Assembly: GCA_021399445.1 (NCBI GenBank)
Contig: JAJTUQ010000001.1
Location: 7,192,001-7,256,000 of the forward strand
DNA length: 64,000 nucleotides
Direction: 5' to 3'
Origin: Xylogone sp. PMI_703
Taxonomy: Eukaryota > Ascomycota > Leotiomycetes
The translations under genes were made by a program, and so were the position numbers. Every line of letters begins with the position of its first letter. Position 1 is the stretch's first letter. The notes below the pieces were generated by a model, which was not told the DNA's origin, did no database searches, and worked only from the letters and a program-made list of their open reading frames with translations. Below, piece after piece: positions 25,371-37,474 of the stretch.

Positions 25371-26485
25371 AGTGGAGCAGCCCTGGCAAAAGCGACTCCC
25401 TCAACAGCCCGTTCAGATATAGAGCTGTCTCCAATATCGATGGAAAGACTGCGCCGCGGCTCTCAGACGAGTGCCGCTATGTTCTTCGATGTTTCAGGTC
25501 CATGCAGCTAGAACCATGTCTCTTCGTGACTATTCGAGTTCGAGAGCGACCGACTTCTTGTGTCTCTGGGTATTGTTTCTGCATAAAAATCATGTCAGTA
25601 AGCATAAAGATCCCCGACGCTGTGACGCCGTCCAAGAGCATGGGCCGGCTGCGATCCCCTTATCCTGTGAGCATGGGAATGACGAACAATGAGAGTCTTT
25701 CTCCACAGTTCCACCGCCAACGCTTGCCGCCTATGTTACTTCCTAGGCAAGAATAAGATGGACGGATCCAGAGATAGACCCAGCTATCAGAGGCGGGAAA
25801 TTTTTATGTAGTAGATCGATTAGAGTCGAGGGCTGAAACTGTCGCAACGGCCCCCTTTCACCCATCAGCCTGATGGCGGCGAACTCCCTAACGCAACACA
25901 CGGACCACCAACTATCGTGCAAAGGGCAAATCAAACACACAAACTGCTGCGCTGGAATACGACAAGAAAATGCCAATGAGCAATGAAAGTGAATAGAGAA
26001 GGACGTGATGCGGTCCCAAAGAAAAGACTCGTGGTTCGGAGGGTTTTTCTCCTGCGGCCGTCACCGACGTTTCTCGTTCCTTAGGGTACAGTTCGCAAGG
26101 AGGGGACAATTATTGGGCTCATTCATTCCAGGAATCAATGGCCTTGCATAATGCGCCCGCGTCTGCTAAGCGAGGCCCGAATTGGGGTCCCCTGGCGCTT
26201 AATCTGGGCTAGCACACTAGCCAGGAATGGCATGGGCCACTCCCGCTGGTGGATCGCTGGCCGAAGCTCCGCACAGGTATTCGTCAGCTTCCTCTACTTA
26301 AGTTCCCGTACCCTTTTATAGAAGGCGCTTTGTTCGATTTCTTTAGCCATCTGTTAGAAAGCTACCGGTATCTCTTCTTCGGCACTAGCAGTGCCCTTAT
26401 GGTGGGTTGTGTGGTTATGTCATGATTCGCAATTTACGATAGGGTCTTTCATGACAAAGTCGAGTTTCTGAAACGGCCGACTCCC
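25371..26485. other. Divergent intergenic region between formin and a small membrane protein gene
   Basis: About 1.1 kb between two genes transcribed away from each other, so it holds both promoters. Several short frames in it show no features. No repeat or RNA gene is seen. Confidence 0.55.
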
Positions 26486-27119
26486 ATGCTTGGCATGATA
26501 CAGCCTCGTGTTACAGGAGCAGATAACGGTTATATGCCCCATCCTGCTCCATCAGCGGCAGGACAAGAAGACGACGACTCAAGTATGGGCTCAACACTGT
26601 CGCTGCTAAAGGTGGGACCGGTCTTTCCTAAAGCGCCCGCGGTTATGCCTCCAGCTAACTTAGTTGTGCTGATTCCAGACCCTAATCATTCCTGCCATCA
26701 TATCCTTGGTCCTTTACCTGCTGCTGTCATATCTCATCGTTCCAGTATGGAAGCGCTATCGAAACCGATATAGCCAGTATATACCATTAGACCGCATCAC
26801 AAACCAGACGAGTTCGTTGCGGCAACGGCTCCAGGCTGCACTAATTGGTCTATTGATGCCCTCCTCTTGGAGAGCCGACCGAAATACTCATCGCTTTTCG
26901 GCTACGCCGGAAGAAGATGGAGCAAACAGCGACTTTGATGAGGATGATGGCGAAGAGCTCTACGAAGTCGATCAGAATAGAAGAGAGGCAATATCATTAG
27001 ACGCCCAACGAAGAGTTGATGTTGGTCGAAGACTAAGTCGAGATTTAGAGGAAGGTTTTATGGACGACAGCGATGATGAGAACGGATCACAAGATGATAG
27101 ACGGAGTCTGTCTCGATGA
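26486..27119 (+). CDS. Small single-pass membrane protein of unknown function
   Basis: Two exons, 26486-26611 and 26679-27119, give 188 residues. The 67-nt intron has donor GTGGGA, branch point GCTAAC and acceptor TTCCAG. Splicing joins GSTLSLLK to TLIIPAIISLVLYLLLSYLI, a single strong transmembrane helix at about residues 43-66, followed by a basic stretch (WKRYRNRY). The N-terminal 40 residues are Pro/Asp-rich. The C-terminal 120 residues are acidic and Arg-rich (DFDEDDGEEL, DDSDDENGSQDD). A positive charge just after the helix suggests the C-terminus is cytosolic. I do not recognise the family. It is convergent with the RING gene, 128 bases apart. Confidence 0.72.
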
Positions 27120-27247
27120 GTCTATTGTATGAATAATTTACACTAAAAAAACTATATTTCCAAACGCCAAAACGACCAATCTTATCCTCTATTACCAGCC
27201 ACCTTAAAACAGCCTCAAAATCGTCGACAAAGAACTCAAAGATCCGT

Positions 27248-27856
27248 CTACCACTCTTCCCTCGTCTCATACTCCAAAGTGACATTTCTCCAATATCGTC
27301 TCTCCGCCTCTTCTATTCTCTCATCCACACTTTCGACGCCTAGAATCATTACTCCTCCAAAGAGCCCCGGCAAAAGGCCTTTAAGCCCCAGAAGCACTGA
27401 CTTTTCCTTTTCCATTCTCTCCCACGCTCGACTCGGTCTGCATTGCCCTCGTCCCTCCCTGCAGGCTTTGCATAAAGTTGGCATATCCTTTACCTCGATA
27501 CGTCCTGGGGCTTTATCCACCTCGGCAGGAAGGATAAGATGCCCACAGTCCCGATACACGAGCTGTCGTCGACAGGCAGGGCAGTCGCGGTTTGGAGAAT
27601 CGAACTGCAACCAGCGAAGGATACAGGCATGGCCAAAGATGTGACCGCAGGGCGTGATATACGGCCTTTCCTCGACACCGTCAAAGGAGCGTGGGCCATT
27701 GAATGGTGAATTACAAATCGAGCATTCGGATGGAATTGAAATCGGCATGGAGCTTGATAGAGAAAGCGTTGAAGTGTCTTCTTTTGCGGGTTTGATATCT
27801 GAAGGTGCTACTGCCTCATTGGAAAGCACGGTAGAGAGTTTTCGAAGACCAAACAT
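27248..27856 (-). CDS. RING-finger protein, probable E3 ubiquitin ligase
   Basis: Single-exon gene of 202 residues starting MFGLRKLSTVLSNE. The finger begins at Cys45 and Cys48 (CSICNSPF), continues with Cys70-Gly-His72 (TPCGHIFGHACILRWLQF) and Cys78, and ends at Cys92 and Cys95 (DCPACRRQ). The usual Cys after CGHxF is Gly here, with a His next to it, so the second zinc site is unusual. A later hydrophobic stretch (LLGLKGLLPGLFGGVMILGV, about residues 153-172) may contact membrane. RING proteins of this type transfer ubiquitin from an E2; the substrate is unknown. The open frame extends 15 codons upstream, but without an ATG. Confidence 0.82.
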   Translation of the reverse strand: MFGLRKLSTVLSNEAVAPSDIKPAKEDTSTLSLSSSMPISIPSECSICNSPFNGPRSFDGVEERPYITPCGHIFGHACILRWLQFDSPNRDCPACRRQLVYRDCGHLILPAEVDKAPGRIEVKDMPTLCKACREGRGQCRPSRAWERMEKEKSVLLGLKGLLPGLFGGVMILGVESVDERIEEAERRYWRNVTLEYETREEW

Positions 27857-30043
27857 TATAATATCGAGGATAGAGAAACACAGTAGGGACAGTAATACCA
27901 CTTTAGAGAGACGGGAAGAGACAAAGAAACACGGCTTATAAAGATCGTATGAATTTCATCTCCAATAGTTACCAGTGGCAACGGCAGTGGTGACGGCGAG
28001 GGAGAGGGGAAATATAGAAGCTAGGACCACGGCATAGGCATACAACCCGTCCATTCATTGCTTGTGATATTAAGATTCTGACACCCCCTCCGATGACGCT
28101 ACACAAAGAGCGGGAACGGGTCACGCACGTAGCATCCGTACCTTAAACAAGTTATGCACTGCTAAATACGACTTCATCAATGCGACTCCATCTGTCAGAC
28201 AAAAACAAACCCAGGTCAATGTCACCCTGACAGGTAAAGCAAGCCACAAAGGGGCCTGGGTGCTCAAAGCAGGTGGCAGATTACCACTGTCTGGAACAAG
28301 AAAAACCGATAGGTTCCTCGCCGCGATCCTGCTTTGGACGTCATGCGTTCGGCGCGGCCGTCCAATGGGTTGCAAGCCGAGACTTGAAGTTGTGTGGTTC
28401 GGGGTGGCTGGTCAGAAGATGCCATTAACTCATGTCACTTCTGCGGTAAAAACCTGGGTTACCAAGGAGGTTTAGGAAAATGAAAGACTTTGATTTATGG
28501 TGCCATAATCGAGTATGGACCCTTCTGTTTGAGGCGCGATGGCAGTAGAGTGATGTAGCGTGGAAGCGTACCCAGCTGAGATTGGTTGCCACCACTCAGT
28601 TGTACGACGACGTGTGGCTGTGCTCCCCAAGGTCCACGGATACGCCACATTCATTATTGAATGAATGAGGCTGGGTACCAAGGATTGAAGCTCAGAAGAA
28701 GGAACTCGTGTGTAAATCCATTGCCAGGCCGAATTTCCGGTTTAAACTGTACGATCTCCAAAATATAAGTGGTCTCTGGTAAGAACAAGAAATCTAGAAA
28801 TGCTGTGTCGGGCACTTCGCCAAAATACTGGTCTCTCTGGATTTACTATATTTCTTCCGTGCAGTAACAACAATGCTATTGTCTCCACAATAATTCCATT
28901 GTTCGGAGCTTAATATACGATAGAAAGTTCCAAATGAAACATTCCGGAGAAAGTAGGGTTGTAGTTGGTACTTTGTTAATTTTCCGATGTCGAAATACCG
29001 TACCGAACGCAAGACATTGTCTCAGTGTGTTTAGCCTAGGGAGGACAATCCCCGATCATACGGACAATCCTTCACCACATATTCTGTGGAAGCATCACCC
29101 TTTCCTCAAAATGAATAAACTGGTGAATGGATTTCTACACACGCCAGGTCTCTGGTTGGCTTTTGTAACCTTGGGTATAATATGGTATTTGTTGCACATG
29201 GAGCTGTCATGTCGTCTCAGAATAACCAAATGACCCCAGCTTGGCATAGGTGGAGGCAGCAAACGGGCTTTCACGATACATTTGTACAAATTAGGTCTAG
29301 TATAATTGCGTGGTATGAGACAGATCTGGCAGCTATTCTACAGCAGATTCGGCAGTGTAAAGTGATTCAGTAATCATGCGCTGTACCTGTTGGTTTTAAG
29401 GCTGAGAGACGTTTCACAACCTAGATAGGGTCCCTAAAAATTTCCCGGTGGTGTATGCGTCACGTGTATCCTCCCAGTCTGGGAACTCGGTGATGACAAT
29501 TTGGTAAGGGTGCAGATAGGAGATAGAATCCATACAAATATTTCAGAAGAGCGGGGGTCATACGATCAGTTGCAGCAGTCCTCGATAGTGAATGAGCCCA
29601 GATTCTATGTCAGATAATCACATAATATCACACCAATAATGATGTCCTGAATGAAAGTAGAGATAATGAGCATTAAGAGACAATATCTTTCTCATGACAA
29701 TAGATTTAAGAAAAGAGACCGGGTGAAATATTTGATATGCTGTAATTATACGCCATAGTAATGGCTTAATGAAAGCGAATTTGAGTATGGTGAATGTATT
29801 TCATCACCTTTGCTCATAGCGAAAGGACGCTAAGTCAAAAGCTTCATAGCGATAATATGAAGCTGAGTGAATAACGGCTGCGTCTTAAGAGTGAAAGTAA
29901 CTTTCACCTCCGTCTTTCTTCCATCTGTTTCATCTCGCACCCTTCCATATTCATCAGTGCAACCATAGCACAACGCAACAGGAAAACAAAGTTAAGACTT
30001 TTACCTTGAATTGTCTATCTTTGAAGGCTTGCAGTTGTGCTTT
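27857..30043. other. Gene-free stretch
   Basis: About 2.2 kb with only short unremarkable open frames on both strands (none above about 100 codons). I see no gene, tRNA or repeat. The right end should contain the promoter of the doubtful gene at 30044. Confidence 0.5.
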
Positions 30044-30580
30044 ATGCGCACCAGAAAAATGGAGCAACCACCTACCCAAGTAAATGAGTCACATGGACCC
30101 GAGCTGCCAAAGACACCACCTAACAAAAGGAGGCTCAGGCGCAGAAGAAGAGGCTCAGACAACTTCGTAGGCCCAACTTGGGACTACACATGCAAGTGGA
30201 TAAAGCATCCGAACTGGAAAGACCACAAGGACTGCTACTTGGAGCTTCCTTACGAATTTTCAAAGCAAGAGGGTCTCCTTGCGGGCAAACCCTCACCTAT
30301 CGGAGACCCGCCGAAGTTCAACTATCCAGCTTGTCTGGAGAAGTACCCGGATGGCGTAAGCTGTGGACACCCACATTGCTGGGTCGTCACCCATGGAGAA
30401 GTCGAACCTGCTCAGTGGAGCAGACGGGATGGACAACGGCCATTTGTGGACACTGCTCCATTGCCTCCGCGAGGTCAAGGAGGTGAGAGAGTTCTTGGTG
30501 CACCCATTTGGTCGAATGTTCAGTCTGCTCCACTGGGCAGGGGAGAGCAGCACCCTTCTGGATGGAGATGGGGATGGTGA
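30044..30580 (+). CDS. Hypothetical basic protein, doubtful
   Basis: Open frame of 178 residues from ATG at 30044. It carries a strong basic cluster (NKRRLRRRRRGS, about residues 26-37) that could be a nuclear signal. A Trp/Cys/His-bearing middle follows (TWDYTCKWIKHPNWKDHKDC, and later PACLEKYPDGVSCGHPHC). The C-terminus is Gly/Arg/Trp-rich and looks less like protein. Other frames on both strands are also open over 30.2-30.6 kb, which weakens the case, and no intron is needed or obvious. No family recognised. Confidence 0.38.
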   Translation: MRTRKMEQPPTQVNESHGPELPKTPPNKRRLRRRRRGSDNFVGPTWDYTCKWIKHPNWKDHKDCYLELPYEFSKQEGLLAGKPSPIGDPPKFNYPACLEKYPDGVSCGHPHCWVVTHGEVEPAQWSRRDGQRPFVDTAPLPPRGQGGERVLGAPIWSNVQSAPLGRGEQHPSGWRWGW

Positions 30581-31051
30581 GAGAGTGATGGGAGATGATG
30601 GAGCCTTGTAGAGTATTTATCTTCTTCCTAATGTGAGTTCTTCTTTGTTGCCAACACCTTGTTGACAAACATCCTCTCGTGTTTGCAAGAGCTCACATCA
30701 TGTAGTTTCAGTCTTGCTTAGAAACTGGAAAACACCAATACCAAAAAAAAATCTCTATACGAACCTTTGTTATGTTTCACATCTGCAGTTTGGCGTTATG
30801 GGGAAATATTAAGAAGGGGTTGTTTGATGTTTGATGTTTAATTTTTGGTTCTGGACACACGTTTGCGGTGCTAGACCTGCGATAAAACTAATTGGACCGG
30901 AGTAGCCTATCATGGCTAATTCGTCACGACGACTACTTTTCTTAACTAGTTAACGCGGTCTCGGCGCGTCTCATTCCCTGCACGCACTTCAATGATGCCC
31001 CTCCAAAATACACCACTGAACTCTCTGTCTTGAAAGCACACTAATCCTAAA
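30581..31051. other. Promoter region of hus1
   Basis: About 470 bases upstream of the hus1 ATG. Nothing else identifiable. Confidence 0.5.
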
Positions 31052-32307
31052 ATGCGTTTTAAGACCTCAATCCGAGATATTCGGACATTATCGAGTGAGT
31101 AATCAGTGTCTGTGACATTATCTTAGATAGTAGCTAACAGTTAAGCCCAGAACTAATAGCCTCTCTATCTTCTTTGGGCAAGGTAGCTTGGGTGCGTCTT
31201 GACGATGACGATGTCCGGATCACGATCATTCCAGAAATCGGGACACAAGTGTGGTCGTGAGTTCCTCCTTCACTTATTGATGACGTTGCCGGAGGCAAAG
31301 CTAATTCCATTTCAAGGACCATTACAATTGACTCCATCTTTGAAGATTTCATTCTTGAATCCGCTGCCTCCAATAATACTATCAACCTCGAACTCCCCCT
31401 CCCGCCCCTATACCGTGCTCTGAAGTCAGCACTCAACGCAACCTCTGCCTCTATCCGTCTCACAAAACGCGACAACGTCCCTCTCCTCTCTCTCACAATT
31501 GTCACAAACACGGTCTCCAGCGGGAATACCTCAGCAGGCTTTCTACCGAATGAAGATGCCTCCGGAGAAGATGTCTTCCGCGAAGAGAGTCTCGGAGTAG
31601 GAATAGCACGAGACAGAGAAACCATCGTAACACACGACATTCCCGTCCGTGTCCTCACAGCAGCCAGCGTTGAAGGGTTAATGGAGCCACGAGTCCGCGA
31701 GCCCGACGTCCACGTTATTCTTCCCTCTTTGGTCCAGCTGAAAGCTATATCCGACCGGTTCACCAAGCTCGCAGTAGCCACATCGAACAGCACATCCCGG
31801 GGCGTCGTCTCCAACAGCTCCAGCAATGCACCGAAACTCGAACTGAGTGCCAATATGTACGGCAATCTAAAGCTGAGCATCGCGACTGACGCACTGGATA
31901 TCTCAAGTGTCTGGACCGGTCTGGTGAATCCTGAACTAGATCCCGCTCAGGTTGAAGGCGGCGAGGATGAACTTCAGAACCATCCCAGTGTTAAGTTAAA
32001 GCAGGCGGGACCGGATGCTTGGGCTACCGTGCGAGTGGATGGGAGAGATTGGGGGAGGGTTCTAAGCGTTGGTAGGCTGGGTGGAAGAGTTATTGCGTGT
32101 AGGCACCTCTTTCCTCATCTCTCTCTCCCTCTCTGACAATAAACACAGGCTTCGCAGATGAACACGCTCTAATTCTCTACGTCTACCTCCCCAATGATGA
32201 AGGTGTGGACGACTCGGTGCTTACAGTAAGTCCATCTACGCACAACTTCCACAGAAACCATGCTAACATGCGCAAAAAAGTATTACATTTCCTCATTCAG
32301 TTTATGA
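31052..32307 (+). CDS. hus1: DNA-damage checkpoint clamp subunit Hus1
   Basis: Subunit of the Rad9-Rad1-Hus1 (9-1-1) clamp loaded at damaged DNA to activate ATR-type signalling in the nucleus. Four exons: 31052-31094 (43 nt), 31151-32098, 32149-32225 and 32281-32307 (27 nt), 364 residues. Donors are GTGAGT, GTAGGC and GTAAGT. Splicing gives the family start [31 protein letters not shown], the strand ITIIPEIGTQVW, and the end ALILYVYLPNDEGV...LTYYISSFSL. The whole protein is a Hus1-like (PCNA-fold) domain; an acidic insertion near residues 155-170 and a Ser-rich loop near 245 are longer than the minimal fold. Both very short terminal exons were needed to complete the conserved ends, which supports the model. 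Confidence 0.95.
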
Positions 32308-33303
32308 TGGGTACCTTTTCTTGTGTTGCTTTTCGTCTTATATGGTTGGAGTTAAGGAAATGGAATGATACCCCCCCTCTGACTTTTATCGGGTGTACCT
32401 TCTCCGTCAGGGAATCCGGGAAATGTTTTGATACTACTCTCTTTTTTTTGATTTCTTACTTATGGCCATAGGGAACAGTCAATAAATGATATATAACACA
32501 TTATCTCAGCTAAAGTTAGACGTGAAATATTATTGCAGAGTAACTTTGTAAGCATCTTGAATCTAGAGATGAAGAAGTCTGTGTTCTCCTGTCATGTTTG
32601 CAGAGCACTCCCTGTACGTGTGCATGCATCCGGGATCTTATCTCACATCACCAGCCTTTGCTGCCTAGCATTACCTGTAACTCCCATCCACCTCAGTTAA
32701 CCCACATCTTCAGAGAACACATTTAAGACAGAAGCACAGACTAGTCCTCTTTTCAACTCTTTGTATTTTAAAAACCTATAGCTAAAACAAGTTGGTATAT
32801 ATGATGTATCGCTAAAGAGCTATATCAAGAAACATCTCCCTTCTTAGAGCCTCAGATAAGACAAGAGGCCGTAAAAGGTTGCATCAAAAACAAACAATAT
32901 TGTTGTTATGCATGAGAGAACATAAGAATGTATATTCCCAAAAAAAAAAGAGCGCCCAACTGATGCAATGCCAGGGCGATTAGAGTTTTTTTAAATCGCC
33001 CATCTCCCTAAAGTTTTTTCATCTATGCTTAATACAAGAAAAAGAAATAGTACGCCGCATCACACGTCGCCACAATAAAATCGTAAGCTCCAATCAAAAG
33101 CTAAAAAAGAAAGAAATGAACGTAGAGGAACGCCAGACATCATCATGTCCGAAACTACTGTGTTGCGTGACCAGCAGAACGAGGTGCGTGCGCGTGAAGA
33201 AAACAAAATAAATCTAAAACGATTAAAGCAAAATCCCATTGCGTGGAGAATCGTAAGTCACTGAAAATGGGCGGTTGGCCGAGGTTGCGGGCCATGGTCG
33301 TTG
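32308..33303. other. Tail-to-tail intergenic region (hus1 / PH-domain gene)
   Basis: About 1 kb between two convergent stops, so mainly 3' untranslated sequence; it contains an A-run at 32939-32949. No gene seen. Confidence 0.55.
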
Positions 33304-35589
33304 TCATAAGAAACCCCCATCACCGAACACACCAACGCTCCCTCTCCATCCACATCGCTTCTCTCTTTCGCTATCCCAGTCCCGTGTTGGATCCCGCTCT
33401 CTCTCTCTAGCAGCTTCTCTATCGATTATCTCACCACTACCTCGGATCGGTCCTCCAAAGTTGGAGCTAGATCTTAAGCCAGCGCTTCCTTTTCCGGACC
33501 AGACAGCTTCGCCAACATCTCCATCGGCGTAGCTATCACTGCTCCCTCTCGCACTTGCACTCTCGCGTCTGCTGGCACTGCCGGAGGAAGAGTGTGATCC
33601 AGAAGAAACGTTGGTCTGAACGAGTAGAAGTGATGACGTACTGCTCAGGCGTCTAGCAAATTCTTGGAAGGAGAGCCGTTTTAGTGATGCTGATGAACGG
33701 CGATTATGGTTCTGTGGTTGGGCAGACTCGGAGTTCCTGAGGCTTGAAGATCCGGATGGTGCAGAGATTTGGAGCTCCTTCAATGTCGGGATGGTGTTAG
33801 TCGATGCGGACCTTGAAGGTAGTGCCATGGAATGCGGCCTCGACCATCTCTTCCCCGGCTGGGTGCCCGTTCTTGGTCGCGCTGAAGGTTGAGCATCAGC
33901 TTGAGAGTAAGGGTCATTATCAGCCTTGTGAAAGGCATCCATAGCTTGCTGGTTTAGAAACGGAATTGGTGGTGCTGCTTCTGGACTCATTGGTCTTGAC
34001 TTTGATCGTGGAGGGGGTGGTGAATGAGGCGTATTTTGTCTTCCAGATATGAAATCCAAAGCTCTTTGAGCGGGAGTAGGAATTACAATTGAAGGATCAT
34101 ATGGAGCCGAAAGATCCAAGTTGCGAGTGTGGGCCTCATCTTCAGAGTCTGCCTCACCTTCATACTCAACGTCACCATCCTCAAGTTCGGATCCCTCGTC
34201 TATCTCCCATCCATTCTTGCTTCTTCCGCTTCTGCGTTTTTCCTGTACTTGGGAACTTCTCGTGGCCTTCTGCATCCTTCGTTCTTCTCGCTCCCTCATT
34301 AGCTTCTCAAACCTCGCAATACTACTAATTCTACCATCCCCTGAATTGCCATCTTCGTTTACATCGGGAAGCTTCTCGCTGCCTGGGATATATCTCATAT
34401 TAAATGCCCTATCCAAGATGGTCTCTCTAGGACCTGGTGGACTGGAGCCAAATGGACTAACGGCGGATGCGATGCTATTACTTCCTCGTGTGTGCGTAGA
34501 CAGGGCTGAGGAACGTCCCTGAGCGGAGGTCCAGCCTTCGATAAATTGTACGTCATAGGCAGTCGTAGACGCTGGAGATGGAAGCTCTGTTGGCCCCAAC
34601 GGTGGGAACGGCTGGTTTTGGGCTATGGAGGAACTCAGTGCTAGTGGTGGATGTTGCGAGGAAGCCTGAGAGGAGAGATCTGAACGCTTGGAGCGGAGAC
34701 TGGGAGAAGGAGATATAACCGCTGAGGGTCGTTCCCGAGGCGCCACATTGGAATAGGTGCTTGAGGTCTGGTTTGAGGAGGAGCGGTGCTTGAACTCAGG
34801 TCTTTGGTTGGAGTTGGAATTGGATCTGCTCTCCCGTGGAGGGCTAAATGGATTGGTAAATGGATTAGTAAAGAAGCTAGGTCCTGGGCTGATAGGGCTC
34901 ATGATGGGTTCTGCTGGCTCGACTGCGAAATCTGATCGAATGAGAGGTCGGATAACGGATAACCAATCATGTATGCCGTATCCGTCTTCAGGGACCGTTC
35001 GAAAGAGTAACATATCTGACCATGGATCCTTAGATGTTAGCGCAGCAGCTCTACTTGATCGTCGTTTTTGTTGCTTCTCTGTAACTTCTTGTCGGAATCT
35101 TATAATCAGAGTCGGCAAGGAAGGCGACTGCTTCCGGTGCGCCACCTGTTGGATTTCGCACGAAGTAAAGGCGTATATGTGGTATTGTTGCACACATTCC
35201 CATTCACCCTGTTAAAACTCAATCAACTCTGCCCGTAGCACAGAATCACAACTTCTGTTCCACCTACCTTCGCTTTATCCTTGTATATCGACAGATATAG
35301 TCCATCTTGGGCCTCCGGTGTTGTTATATCGCCGAGACTGGTTCTTAATGGCGAAGGCCTGAGTAGAGTGCGAGTTGACGGCAATCGTGTTGAGGACCCC
35401 GTCCGTGGTAGGGGCAAATCAGGCACATTCTGGGGAGGGGCAGCGCTGCCTAGGACCACATATCGAGGCTAGGATTTACAATCAGAGAAAGGAAGTTCAT
35501 ACGGAAGGTATGCTAGCCATTCTCACCTTCCACAACGCTCTTCCAATTATGGTACCGCGATCCGGTGGCACCAAGAGATATCCTTCCAT
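33304..35589 (-). CDS. PH-domain protein with long disordered C-terminus
   Basis: Three exons: 35527-35589, 35268-35468 and 33304-35208 (722 residues). Introns are GTGAGA...CCTAG and GTAGGT...AACAG, both phase 0. The first 150 residues make a split PH domain: MEGYLLVPPD...ALWK-PRYVVLGS, then DGLYLSIYKDKAK-GEWECVQQYHIYAFTSCEIQ, and a later helix containing WSDMLLFRTV and GIHDWLSVI. PH domains bind phosphoinositides or proteins at membranes. The remaining 570 residues are Ser/Pro/Arg-rich and disordered, with a predicted helix RFEKLMREREERRMQKA and an acidic patch. The start ATG sits in a good context (ACCATGG) and an in-frame stop lies eight codons upstream. Specific function unknown; a role in polarity or signalling scaffolds is only a guess. 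Confidence 0.85.
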
Positions 35590-37454
35590 GGTCGATACGG
35601 CGCCGGGGTTTCAATCTCTGCGCACAAAATATATGATATTCCAACTGATCTATCGCATTGAATCTCAAGGTTCGATGAGGCTTCCGAATAGTTCGTGTAT
35701 AGTAAATTATAATACTGGATGTGGTCCAAGGGTCTCAACTGTCAAATGCGCCGGGCGAATATTAGTAGAACAAGGTTGAAGAAGCAAATCGTTCAGACTC
35801 CAAGTACAGGACCATGCCCTCAAGATGTCTCAAAAAACAAACGGGTCAAAGGGAGGAGAAAGCAGGCCAATGAAGCAAGCAGTCAGCAGCAGAAGCAGGA
35901 ATAATGAAGGAGAGAAGAGAAGCTCGAACAGGCGAACGTATATTACAGCACCAGCGCAGCAAGAAGCCGGCCTAGTTCAAAGAGAGATGAGGCTTGTTCT
36001 CTAGGTCGCAAAGAGCAAGTCCGGGAGCAGAAGACCGGCCAGAGGGACCCAGGACCAACGCAATGGACTCCACATTCCGCACGCCTACCCTTATTTATGA
36101 AGAGGGTTTAGGTGCAAAGTGGACCCCCCTGGCCAGCAGCCCACCAGGCCATCAGAAGTCCCCTGGGGCGGCGCACTACTGTGCAGTGCAGGACTGTACA
36201 GTACCTGTACGGAATTATTTGGGAGCTTCAAAGCGCATTGTGTGCAGCCGGATCTTCCTGCCAGTTGACGGGGGCAGACGGAGGACTGAGACTTGCACCA
36301 AAGAGAAAGGCCAGAGCCGGCCAGAGCCGTGCAGGAACCGTCGAGTTGCCATCGTACATACACAGTACTATACATACACCGTCACGGTACAAGGCACAGT
36401 ACGTCCGTACCGGTGCAATATATTGCTCCTCCCTACTTACTACGCCACGAGCAGCCGGCACAACAATCACCACTATCTGCAGAGACTTACTCGCCTCCTT
36501 GGCCCAACAGGCAGAGTTGAGAGCTGCCACAGGCTCCTAAGATCCACGAGCACTCTCCAGCTATGCCATCGGAAGCCCTGGCGCAAGTGTTGCTGCACTG
36601 AAAAGTTGATTGCAGTACGAGACTTGCTGTTGTATGATTCCCACGGCCAGCACAAATGGATCGTGTCTGAATGCTGTGCTGCAACAAACGGGCTCTCTCG
36701 ATCTCGCTATCTCCTCCCTCTCTCAGAGGATCCTCTTGGCCCTGAGGAGAGACGTGAAACACGCACCCAAGGAAAAGCTCCACCTGGCAGGACCCTCCAT
36801 GGGGGCGCGATATGCGCAGAGAACTCCGTCAGTCGAGCAGACCTGGACCTGGCAGCGCATCACTCGCCAATGGCCACAAGCATCTTTCGTGGCCTCAGGC
36901 TGCCGACCATCGGCTTCCGTTGGCCTGGGTCCCTGTGTCATTCGCCGCACTCGCCGCGATCGACCCAGCCAAGGGCGCCCCTGGCCACTGCATGGAAGCG
37001 TGCGGGCGCCCAGGATCAAATCTTCCACGCTGGCTGCTCTTCGGTCTCGCCCTCGCACTCTCCTTCTCCCAGAGCACCTCTCCAAACAGCCTCGCTCTCT
37101 CTGGAGCCCAACCCGATGATACTGCTCTGCGTACGTCTCCGGAGGGCAGCAGCCCCCATCCGTGTCTAGAATCGAAACTTGGGACCCTTTTCACGGCTTT
37201 GACATCACTTTGATCCCAGGACTTAAGCATATTCTCGGTCGTTTCCTGCTTCGGGTATTGCACCGGCTAGAGTCGAGAAAGATCGGGACTGCCGTATGCC
37301 AACTCCCTTCCTCCCTTCCTCTCTCGCTCTCTCGCAACCACTTTCAGTAACATGGCCGATGCCAATTTGGGCCGCGTGTGAGTGATTATCACCGTTGAAT
37401 CACCCATCATGGCTACACAGCTGCAGCCACGATGCTGGAATAGGTGTGCTTCCG

Positions 37455-37474
37455 GTACTGTACTGTACTGTACT
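37455..37474. repeat. Pentanucleotide microsatellite (GTACT)x4
   Basis: Four perfect head-to-tail copies of GTACT, lying in the GTAC-dense region. Confidence 0.9.

Noticed and set aside
31134..31880. 248-codon minus-strand frame
   Set aside because: Exact antisense shadow of hus1 exon 2.
35994..37169. 391-codon plus-strand frame
   Set aside because: Other frames on both strands are equally open; the translation is Arg/Ser/Cys/Pro-rich with no domain or promoter context.
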